Shown here: positions 1-5,888 of the stretch, in pieces
Layout: the number at the start of each line of letters is the position of its first letter
Position numbering within the stretch: position 1 is the stretch's first letter
From: an uncultured Bacteroidota bacterium
Lineage (GTDB): Bacteria > Bacteroidota > Rhodothermia > Rhodothermales > UBA10348
Assembly: GCA_937893205.1 (NCBI GenBank)
Contig: CALBJU010000219.1
Coordinates: forward strand, 1 to 6,723
Length of the DNA stretch: 6,723 bases
Direction of reading: 5' to 3'
Made by a program: the position numbers and the translations under genes
Notes under the pieces: generated by a model
Told to the model about the DNA's origin: nothing
Databases searched by the model: none
Seen by the model: the letters and a program-made list of their open reading frames with translations, nothing else

Positions 1-156
1 GGAAGAACTCGTCTGGTAATAGTCCGATCTGGTCCGATGAGCCTTGGACTTGGATTCGTCTCCACCGAGAGTCCGGCCTTCGTTCAGAGCCTGTTCCCAA
101 AGATTTGGGGTGGGCTGAACGTTCAGGAGTGGATCGGTGGGATGACGGCCGAATAA
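1..156 (+). CDS. C-terminal end of an unidentified protein (partial)
   Basis: This is a 51-residue open frame running in from the left edge and ending at TAA (154-156). Its start lies outside the window. The translation reads like a genuine C-terminus: a hydrophobic strand (TRLVIVRSG), a glycine-rich turn, then a probable amphipathic helix (SPAFVQSLFPKIWGG). A strand followed by a terminal helix, with an 'LVIVR.G' strand, weakly recalls the end of beta-lactamase-like serine hydrolases, but this is too little for a family call. Two other frames across 1-200 are also open, one on each strand. Their translations are rich in Arg, Ser and Pro and look non-coding, so I chose this frame on composition. 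The gene converges on the tonB-like gene, with 45 nt between the stops, so it belongs to a different transcription unit. Confidence 0.45.
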   Translation, partial: GRTRLVIVRSGPMSLGLGFVSTESPAFVQSLFPKIWGGLNVQEWIGGMTAE

Positions 157-201
157 CGACACTCGTACAGGCCAGATGTCCGGCACTCGATGGACGCCGC
201 C
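157..201. other. Short convergent intergenic gap
   Basis: These 45 nt separate the stop codon of the plus-strand fragment from that of the minus-strand tonB-like gene. I find no T-tract and no strong GC hairpin wholly inside it. A 5-bp GC inverted repeat (CCGCC at 197-201, GGCGG at 210-214, 8-nt loop) spans the tonB-like stop codon. It has no following run of U on either strand, so it does not qualify as an intrinsic terminator. Confidence 0.5.
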
Positions 202-960
202 TCAGTGACGGCGGAATCGGAAAGAGACCGTGCCCTGTTGATTCTCCTGGGGAGCATTGACCGGAAGCGCGTTGAATCGCCACCTGAGCAGCGCGTTCAT
301 CACTTCTCTCTCCAGATTCGGATCTCCTTTGATCAATGGAATCCTTCGGATAATTCGACCCTGGGGATCCACGGTAATTCTGATTGTTATTCGAACATCG
401 TCTGGAGCAGAATCGGAATAGATAGGCAGGGGTGTGCTGGTCGGGGCCCGATTCAGTCCTTTAATTCGATAAGGTGCGGAAGCCACTTCATCGGTTGCTT
501 CTCCCTCATCACCGCTGTCCGTGCCGTCATCGGCTGTCAACGAACCGCTACCAAGAGGTTGGACGATTTCCTTTTCGGGTTCCGGTATTTCCGCCACTTC
601 CTCTTCTACCGTCACGCTCTCTTCGGGCGCGATGACATCAGCTTCAGGCGTTTCTATAATTTCTTCATCGGGGATGTTCAGATTTTCGTCGGGCAACTCA
701 ACCGGCTTCACGTCTTCAGGGGGAGCTACTGCCGGCCGCTCTTCTACCTCTTCCTCCGTCTCCACCTCCTCCGGCTCCGGGTCTACTCTTTCGGGAGCGC
801 GTTGAACGGGTCCCCCTTCCTTAAAATCCCCAAATTCTACTTCCAAAAAGCCCATGGGACTTTCGTCCGTGGCCGCTGCCGTAAGCAGAGACAACAGAAT
901 CAGCAGAACGAGATGGACGCCCAAACTGATCGAAACTCCGGTCCAATCCTGTTTATTCAC
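202..960 (-). CDS. TonB-like energy-transducer protein with acidic linker
   Basis: This 252-residue protein has the three-part TonB layout. Residues 1-8 are a short cytoplasmic end. Residues 9-30 form one membrane segment carrying Ser12 and His16 in an S-x3-H arrangement, the pattern known from the TonB membrane anchor (Ser16/His20 in E. coli). Residues about 31-164 are a low-complexity periplasmic linker, and 165-252 resemble the TonB C-terminal domain, with VDPQGRI (197-203), a GDPNLE..V..AL helix and RWRF (226-229). The linker is Glu/Pro-rich, about 45 acidic against 6 basic residues, unlike the Pro/Lys-rich linker of E. coli TonB. The family role is to pass proton-motive energy from ExbB/ExbD to outer-membrane partners; no exbB, exbD or TonB-dependent receptor is in the window. 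The start is GTG, overlapping the glycosyltransferase stop as GTGA; no other start lies before the membrane segment. It could instead be a TonB-domain protein with another envelope role. Confidence 0.85.
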   Translation of the reverse strand: MNKQDWTGVSISLGVHLVLLILLSLLTAAATDESPMGFLEVEFGDFKEGGPVQRAPERVDPEPEEVETEEEVEERPAVAPPEDVKPVELPDENLNIPDEEIIETPEADVIAPEESVTVEEEVAEIPEPEKEIVQPLGSGSLTADDGTDSGDEGEATDEVASAPYRIKGLNRAPTSTPLPIYSDSAPDDVRITIRITVDPQGRIIRRIPLIKGDPNLEREVMNALLRWRFNALPVNAPQENQQGTVSFRFRRH

Positions 961-1979
961 TCTTCTTCCAACCTTGTAAAATGGGTCGAAGGCACCAACT
1001 CGTCATCTGCTTGAATGCTCCCGGCCCTGTCTTTACCCAACAGCCAGATATCCTGAATTACATACCGAGGCCTACCTTTTACCTCATCGTAGACACGCGC
1101 CAGATACGATCCCACGACTCCCAGAAAAAACAATTGTAAGCCACCGAAGAAAAAAGCGACGAAGATGAGCGATGCCCAGCCCGTTATCGCAGTCTCAAAA
1201 ACATACTTGGTAAACAATACCCAAATCAGTCCGATAATCGATCCGGCCGACACGGCGAGGCCCATGCGCATCGCATACCGTAGCGGCTTCCCGGAGAAAG
1301 AAGCAATTCCGTCCAGAGCCAGCTCAAATCTTCGTCGCCATGGATACTTGGTGGATCCAGCAAGTCTGCCCGGTCGCACATACTCGACCGCCTTCTGATT
1401 AAATCCGAGCCACGCTATCAGACCCCGCACGTACGGTTGTTGCTCTCCCAGTTGACGATAGGCTTTCATGACCTTTCTTGACAACAGTCGAAAGTCACCT
1501 GCATCCACTGGCGCTTCGACTCCCGTGAAGGAGCGGAAAAATCGATAGTACAACCGTGCCGTCTGGCGTTGAAACCATCCGACGTCATTGCGCTGTGTAC
1601 GAACCCCGTAGACCACGTCATATCCCTCATGCCAGGCATCTATCATTTTACCTGCGACATCGAGTGGATCCTGTAGATCAGCGTCCATGACGATTGCGGC
1701 ATCGTCGGTGCAGACTTCAATACCCGCAGTTACAGCCAATTGATGTCCGAAATTTCGGGTGAACTCCACCAATGTGTAGCCCGAAAGCTCGCTAGTCAGC
1801 GAGCGGGCGAGAGCGACAGTGGAGTCGGTGCTCCCGTCATCCACCAGAATAACGCCGATCTTTTCTTTACGCGATTTTCGGAACGACTCGATCTCCCCGA
1901 TGAGATGGGGAAGCATGGATTCTTCGTTATAAACAGGAATTACAAGAGAGATGCTGCCGGTATGGGATATCGAGCTCAT
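957..1979 (-). CDS. Family 2 glycosyltransferase, polyprenyl-phosphate type (GtrB/DPM1-like)
   Basis: This 340-residue inner-membrane enzyme probably moves a sugar from a nucleotide-sugar to undecaprenyl phosphate, making a lipid-linked donor for cell-surface glycan modification. The N-terminal GT-A domain begins at about residue 10 (SLVIPVYNEE). It has the nucleotide-binding VDDGSTD (46-52) and the metal/catalytic DADLQDP (99-105). GDFRLLSRKV (161-170) and the KYPWRRRFELALDGIASFS stretch (211-229) are typical of the GtrB/DPM1-like group. Two membrane helices follow at about 239-259 and 268-292, then SYLARVYDEVKGRPRY and a short cytoplasmic tail. The length fits the family. The ATG start overlaps the stop of the PorV-like gene as ATGA, and the TGA stop overlaps the tonB-like GTG. 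The AGGAG upstream sits only 1 nt from the ATG, so coupled reinitiation is likely. The sugar and acceptor cannot be read from sequence. Confidence 0.92.
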   Translation of the reverse strand: MSSISHTGSISLVIPVYNEESMLPHLIGEIESFRKSRKEKIGVILVDDGSTDSTVALARSLTSELSGYTLVEFTRNFGHQLAVTAGIEVCTDDAAIVMDADLQDPLDVAGKMIDAWHEGYDVVYGVRTQRNDVGWFQRQTARLYYRFFRSFTGVEAPVDAGDFRLLSRKVMKAYRQLGEQQPYVRGLIAWLGFNQKAVEYVRPGRLAGSTKYPWRRRFELALDGIASFSGKPLRYAMRMGLAVSAGSIIGLIWVLFTKYVFETAITGWASLIFVAFFFGGLQLFFLGVVGSYLARVYDEVKGRPRYVIQDIWLLGKDRAGSIQADDELVPSTHFTRLEEE

Positions 1980-3142
1980 TCTCCTGAAGAGAAGGCGTAC
2001 TGAACAGAAATGCGATGGGAGTATCCAAGATCGGATACCAGGCCTGCAAAGTCCCCAAAGCCGTAGTCAAGGGCCGCATGTCCCAATCGAATGCCAGCGC
2101 CAATCGAGGGAGTGAGGTCGAGCCCCACTCCATCTACACTTTGAATGCGATTGAATCCTGCACGGAAAGCGACAACGTCGGCGTAGCTGTACTCTGCACC
2201 CATTCGTGGATGTATGGAAACGTCGCCAGCACCAAAGCTGTTTGCACTCTGTCCATCAAATGCTACGTCGGTATCCATACTCAGGAGCAATCTTCCTTTC
2301 GAATACTCGAACCACTTCGCGACACCGAAACGCAATACGGGTAAGACCACTTCAGTGCCGCCTTCGGGCAGATCATCTCCAAAAACATCTTTTAAATTTG
2401 CCAGGCTGCCTGTATCAACCGACCACGACTGCAGCATCGTGGTTACGTCCTGAATGGTAAGACCGAAAGCCCAGGAGTTGCTGCGATACTGCACACCAAC
2501 ATCCATCGAATAGCCCCAAGCCTGAGCGAACTCGCCGATGGATCGACGAATAATCTTGGAGGTCACTCCGATTGCGAGTCGATCGTTCACTTTTCGGCCG
2601 TAGCCAATGAACAGTGCATAATCAGCCGCTGAAAAAGTCGTTATTGAGCTCTGAGGATCCAGTTTTGGCTGATTACGCTCGGGATCCCACGCGTCGAGTG
2701 TGTTTTTAATGTCGTTCACACCACTTCGGATCAGGGTTATTCCAATTACGCTCTTTTCCGAAAAGGGAGTCGCAAAGCCCGCATAGTCAAAAGAAACAAC
2801 CCCTGAAAACCTCTCAGCATGCATATATGAGGCTTCAGCCGTCTTGACATTATGGAGCCCGGCTGGATTCCAGAATCCGGCATACACATCGTTGGTAACC
2901 GCGATATACGCGCCTCCCATAGCAAGAGCCCGTGCACCTACTCCGCCGGCCAGAAAATCTGCACCATATTTGGCAATTCGCTGCGCCTGGACCGTTTCAA
3001 CAGAAACCCCTGATGCAGCAATCAGGCTGAAAAGAAGCGATAAACGCAGATAAAAACGCATAGGCGACAGTTGCATGATAGAATGTTTGAGGAATGCCCG
3101 AGAATAGCCCAGGTTTCTGAGGGCACTTCCTCTGGTATACAC
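1976..3142 (-). CDS. PorV/PorQ-family outer-membrane beta-barrel protein
   Basis: This protein has 388 residues from the GTG at 3142. The family hallmark is at about residues 66-98: a Gly/Ala-rich GARALAMGGAYIAVTNDVYAGFWNPAGL-type block (residues 69-96) with the NPAGL signature. The rest alternates short hydrophobic strands with turns, as in a FadL-like outer-membrane barrel, and ends near a strand with terminal Phe (HRISVQYAF). In Bacteroidota PorV takes part in type IX secretion, but many relatives occur without that system and no other type IX gene is visible here, so the role is open. The start is uncertain. The GTG has AGGTGG 7 nt upstream and leaves a 26-nt gap after rsmB. However, the best signal peptide (MRFYLRLSLLFSLIAAS, with cleavage probable near VQA-QR, residues 51-54) begins at the ATG at 3061, with another ATG at 3076. 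I give the SD-supported longest form; the mature protein is the same in all cases. Confidence 0.82.
   Translation of the reverse strand: MYTRGSALRNLGYSRAFLKHSIMQLSPMRFYLRLSLLFSLIAASGVSVETVQAQRIAKYGADFLAGGVGARALAMGGAYIAVTNDVYAGFWNPAGLHNVKTAEASYMHAERFSGVVSFDYAGFATPFSEKSVIGITLIRSGVNDIKNTLDAWDPERNQPKLDPQSSITTFSAADYALFIGYGRKVNDRLAIGVTSKIIRRSIGEFAQAWGYSMDVGVQYRSNSWAFGLTIQDVTTMLQSWSVDTGSLANLKDVFGDDLPEGGTEVVLPVLRFGVAKWFEYSKGRLLLSMDTDVAFDGQSANSFGAGDVSIHPRMGAEYSYADVVAFRAGFNRIQSVDGVGLDLTPSIGAGIRLGHAALDYGFGDFAGLVSDLGYSHRISVQYAFSSGE
1981..1985 (-). promoter_or_regulatory. Shine-Dalgarno-like AGGAG almost touching the glycosyltransferase start
   Basis: The minus strand reads AGGAG-A-ATGA. It is formed by the last sense codons (Ser-Gly-Glu) and stop of the PorV-like gene. 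One nt of spacing is too short for ordinary initiation, and there is no alternative start between here and the VIPVYNEE strand. It may instead hold a terminating ribosome for reinitiation at the overlapping ATG. Confidence 0.4.
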
Positions 3143-3168
3143 CCTAAGACCACCTGCTAGCCAATCAG
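3143..3168 (-). other. Only gene-to-gene gap in the cluster (rsmB to PorV-like)
   Basis: These 26 nt lie between the rsmB TGA and the GTG of the PorV-like gene. The gap widens to 92 or 107 nt if translation starts at 3076 or 3061. It contains the AGGTGG ribosome-binding candidate and no hairpin with a U-tract. I see no convincing -35/-10 pair, so read-through from rsmB is the simplest reading. A promoter inside the 3' end of rsmB cannot be excluded. Confidence 0.5.
3150..3155 (-). promoter_or_regulatory. Ribosome-binding site for the GTG start of the PorV-like gene
   Basis: Read on the minus strand this is AGGTGG, 7 nt before the GTG at 3142-3140. It is the only Shine-Dalgarno-like sequence I find near any of the three candidate starts; the ATGs at 3076 and 3061 lack one. 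It supports the longer N-terminus, against the signal-peptide argument for 3061. Confidence 0.45.
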
Positions 3169-4509
3169 TCAGCGGTTTCGTCGCAATCTCGCCGCGAATG
3201 CGCCATCCATACCCGTCTTGAAGGGTAAACTGAGGTACGTTTTTCCATCATGGAGCAGATCTGCTGGAAATGACGGTGGGGCATCCTCAAGGGAAAAACT
3301 CACATTGTCTTTCAGAAAATCCTGGACTTGTGCCTCGTTTTCTTCTGGATCAACCGAACAGGTGCTGTAGGTGAGAATCCCCCCTGTTTTTACACAGGAG
3401 GCGGCTCCGTCCATAAGTTTGCGTTGAAGCACGATGAGGTCAGCCAGGTCGGATTCCGTTCGCCTCCAGCGCATGTCTGCCCGTTTGCCAAGAACTCCGA
3501 ATCCAGTGCAGGGTGCGTCAAGCAAGACATGGTCAAAAGCCTGCTTCCAGCTCGCAGGCGGCTCCGCGCCATCCGCGACTTCCACCTGAACGTTTTTCAC
3601 TCCAGACAGCGCAATATTTTGTTTTACGAGGCGCAATCTTCGCCTATGAATATCGGCGGCGACAACCCGGCCAGTCCCTTCAAGCAGGAGAGCCAGGAGA
3701 GTCGTCTTGCTTCCTGGAGCAGCGCATAGGTCAAGCACCTGGCTGCCTGGATGGGGGTCGACAAACTTGACTACAAGAGCGGCTGCCTCGTCTTGAATAC
3801 GTACCGCCCCGCGCTTCAAGAATCCCCCTCTGAGGAGGGGTTGAATGCTTCTGACCCGAATAAAATCTGTCAGGAATGGAGACGGCTCCCACTCGGCACC
3901 GGCATCTTCAATCGCCTTCAGTACAGCTTCCTTCTCGGACAGAATGTGTACTCCAAATACGGGCCGCTGATTGTTGTGCTCCAGAAATTTAACGGTGTCC
4001 TCTTCTCCCCACTGCTGAATCCATCGGCCAACCATCCAGTCGGGGTGTGAGTGTCGAATTGCAATCCTGCGCAGTTGACTACCAGATGGCTCAGGCAAAG
4101 AATCCCTCCTACGAAGAATATTTCGAAGAAGCCCGTTGGTCAACGATCCTGCTCCCGGACGCACATGCGCCTTGGTCGTCTCAACGGATTCATTCAGCAC
4201 CGCGTGATCGGGCTTCCGGGTAAACAAGAGCTCATAAATGCCCATTCGGAGTACGGTCCTCATGGGTTTCTCTATTCCAGACGCGTCTCCCTTGTAAAAC
4301 GACTCGATCAAGAAATCGAGATACCTCTGCCACCGGGTAACGCCGGACACGAGGTCCCTGACTCCCCGTTCCAACAACGCATTGGTGCCCGCGTCTTTCC
4401 GGGAGAGTCCGACATAGGCGTCCCTCTCCTCATTTTCATCCAGCTGTCTGGCCGCTTCGAGCCGCGCAGAAGAGGATCGAGCCGGTGTCACTTTCTGTCT
4501 TGAGTTCAT
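3169..4509 (-). CDS. rsmB: 16S rRNA (cytosine-967-C5)-methyltransferase RsmB
   Basis: This 446-residue cytoplasmic enzyme transfers methyl from S-adenosylmethionine to C5 of C967 (E. coli numbering) in 16S rRNA. Residues about 14-138 form the NusB-like RNA-binding domain, with LLERGVRDLVSGVTRW (45-60) and the PDHAVLNESVE..K block (100-113). The Rossmann methyltransferase domain follows, with SAM-binding LDLCAAPGSKTT (259-270) and acidic D286 after the next strand. The DAPCTGFGVLG motif (331-341) has Cys334, and YSTCSVDPEENE (381-392) carries the catalytic Cys384. The C-terminal GMDGAFAARL (433-442) matches the usual ending 'DGFFxAxL'. Length equals the family norm, and both cysteines are present, so the enzyme should be active. 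One small difference is APGSK where APGGK is usual. The ATG start overlaps the upstream oxidoreductase stop as ATGA. It is not next to def or fmt, a frequent arrangement elsewhere. Confidence 0.96.
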   Translation of the reverse strand: MNSRQKVTPARSSSARLEAARQLDENEERDAYVGLSRKDAGTNALLERGVRDLVSGVTRWQRYLDFLIESFYKGDASGIEKPMRTVLRMGIYELLFTRKPDHAVLNESVETTKAHVRPGAGSLTNGLLRNILRRRDSLPEPSGSQLRRIAIRHSHPDWMVGRWIQQWGEEDTVKFLEHNNQRPVFGVHILSEKEAVLKAIEDAGAEWEPSPFLTDFIRVRSIQPLLRGGFLKRGAVRIQDEAAALVVKFVDPHPGSQVLDLCAAPGSKTTLLALLLEGTGRVVAADIHRRRLRLVKQNIALSGVKNVQVEVADGAEPPASWKQAFDHVLLDAPCTGFGVLGKRADMRWRRTESDLADLIVLQRKLMDGAASCVKTGGILTYSTCSVDPEENEAQVQDFLKDNVSFSLEDAPPSFPADLLHDGKTYLSLPFKTGMDGAFAARLRRNR

Positions 4510-5888
4510 CGCTTACCGATCAATCTTTTTTGCATCATGCGGGCGGCAATCATCATCGCATCGTGGGCCGGCGCCAACCTGGGTGAATAAACAAAGTCCA
4601 CGTTGTATAGATCGTCGACCGTGGCACCCGTTCTAAGTAAGGCCGTAATGATGTTTATCCGTTGGGCCGCGCCTTGAAGCCCAATGATTTGTGCTCCGAG
4701 GAGCTTACCCCACGAGGGATCGGCCACGAGTCGGACGCAAAGTGGATGATGGTTGGCGAGGGACGAAGCGCTCCGGTGCGTTATGGTCTCCCCCACGGCT
4801 GCTAGTCCGGCGCTCTGCGCCTCTTCGACACTCCAGCCAGTGTGGGCAACCTCGAGCCCGCTCGCGGATATTGCGGTCGCCATCACAATGGGTCCCAGCT
4901 GAGCCGGCCTTCCTTTGCCGCTCCTGGCCGCGTTGCGTCCCGCGACGCGGCCAGAACGGAATGCATTGAGCGCAAGTGGTGCACGAATACTTTTGCCTGT
5001 GACAGCGTCCTTCTTTTCGATACAATCACCGCAGGCCCAGATTCCAGGCACAGACGTCCGAAGCTGTGAATCAACCTCGTAGGCTCCCGATTCACCGGTC
5101 TTGAGTCCCGCTTGAATTCCCAGTTCTGTCAGGGGCCTCGTGCCCGCGGCTATGAGAACGAATCCGCAACCAATTTTTTCGCCGATATCGGTCAATACGG
5201 CTCGAATCGAGCCATCTGGAGCCACATCCAGTGAGGTGGCCCGCTCGTTGCGGACCGACACTCCTTTCTGTTCCAGATGATCAACAACGAGAGCGCTCAT
5301 ATCGGCGTCGAGTGACCCTTTGAGTACGCGTCCTTCGGAGGCCAACATCGTCACGCGGATTCCCCGGTGCAGCAATGATTCGACCACATCAAGGCCCACA
5401 AATCCGCTTCCGACGATCACTGCGTGGTGAATCGTCCTCGGGTCGAGCGTGTCCACGATCGACCTGGCGTCCTGAAGACTGCGCAGAATGTGTACGTCTC
5501 GCGAGCTGGATTGAAGCGCCTCCGGAACGACGGCCCCGGATCCTGTTGCCAGAATCAACTTGTCGTAGGAAAGCGCACGTTCGTGCTGTGTGGTAAGGTC
5601 ACGGACCATCACCACCCGCTTCTGTACATCGATTCTCTCGACTTCATGATGCGTGAAAACGGTCGACGAAAATTGCTCTTTGAATTTGGCAACCGCGTAT
5701 CGAACCAGGCGCTCCGAATTCGCAATTTCCCCGGATACATAGAGTGGCATCTCGCAAGCGCTGTAGGAGATATCGGGACCCATCTCCACAATCGTGATAT
5801 CCGCTTCCGAATCGGTGCGGCGTGCTTCTGCGACTGCCGCAGGACCAGAGGCCACTCCCCCAATGACGATTATCTTTTTAGCTTTCAA
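4506..5888 (-). CDS. FAD-dependent pyridine nucleotide-disulfide oxidoreductase (CoA-disulfide reductase/NADH oxidase-like)
   Basis: This 460-residue cytoplasmic flavoenzyme has an N-terminal FAD site (VIGGVASGPAAVAEARR, 8-24). A single redox cysteine, Cys45, lies in SACEMPLYVSG, the position of the active Cys in CoA-disulfide reductase and NADH oxidase/peroxidase ('C-G-L-P-Y'). It has an ATG dinucleotide-domain hinge (LILATGSG, 111-118), an NAD(P)H-binding GSGFVGLDVVES (160-171) and a second FAD-contacting segment (VPGIWACGDC, 280-289). The C-terminal dimerisation domain ends with DFVYSPRLAPAHD (431-443), equivalent to the 'YAPPFSP..D' motif that supplies a tyrosine across the dimer. No C-terminal rhodanese domain is present. 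The substrate (CoA disulfide, persulfide, O2 or polysulfide) cannot be decided. The start is TTG, set by a strong GGAGGGG 7 nt upstream. It overlaps the transporter stop as TTGA and couples to rsmB as ATGA. Confidence 0.9.
   Translation of the reverse strand: MKAKKIIVIGGVASGPAAVAEARRTDSEADITIVEMGPDISYSACEMPLYVSGEIANSERLVRYAVAKFKEQFSSTVFTHHEVERIDVQKRVVMVRDLTTQHERALSYDKLILATGSGAVVPEALQSSSRDVHILRSLQDARSIVDTLDPRTIHHAVIVGSGFVGLDVVESLLHRGIRVTMLASEGRVLKGSLDADMSALVVDHLEQKGVSVRNERATSLDVAPDGSIRAVLTDIGEKIGCGFVLIAAGTRPLTELGIQAGLKTGESGAYEVDSQLRTSVPGIWACGDCIEKKDAVTGKSIRAPLALNAFRSGRVAGRNAARSGKGRPAQLGPIVMATAISASGLEVAHTGWSVEEAQSAGLAAVGETITHRSASSLANHHPLCVRLVADPSWGKLLGAQIIGLQGAAQRINIITALLRTGATVDDLYNVDFVYSPRLAPAHDAMMIAARMMQKRLIGKR

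Noticed and set aside
1..186. Minus-strand open frame starting at a GTG (186) as a further gene of the cluster
   Set aside because: It has no good RBS. The translation is rich in Ser, Thr and Arg and looks out of frame, while the plus-strand frame 1-156 has a natural hydrophobic pattern and a stop. The call is not certain without sequence to the left.
197..214. GC inverted repeat CCGCC/GGCGG across the tonB-like stop, considered as a bidirectional terminator
   Set aside because: The stem has only 5 bp with an 8-nt loop, and no U-tract follows on either strand.
521..805. Plus-strand Ser-rich frame of 94 codons
   Set aside because: Its Ser/Thr-rich sequence is the mirror of the acidic linker codons of the tonB-like gene, so it is a composition artefact.
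190..1014. Long plus-strand open frame (274 codons) opposite the tonB-like gene
   Set aside because: It is antisense to a well-supported gene for its whole useful length. Its translation has no domain-like pattern. It is open because Glu/Pro-rich codons read backwards give few stops.
202..3142. Assignment of a complete type IX secretion system
   Set aside because: Only a PorV/PorQ-family protein is present. No PorK, PorL, PorM, PorN, Sov or C-terminal sorting-domain gene is visible, and the family occurs without type IX secretion.
4051..4503. Plus-strand frame of 150 codons
   Set aside because: It lies antisense inside rsmB, which has complete catalytic motifs; the translation shows no recognisable fold or RBS.
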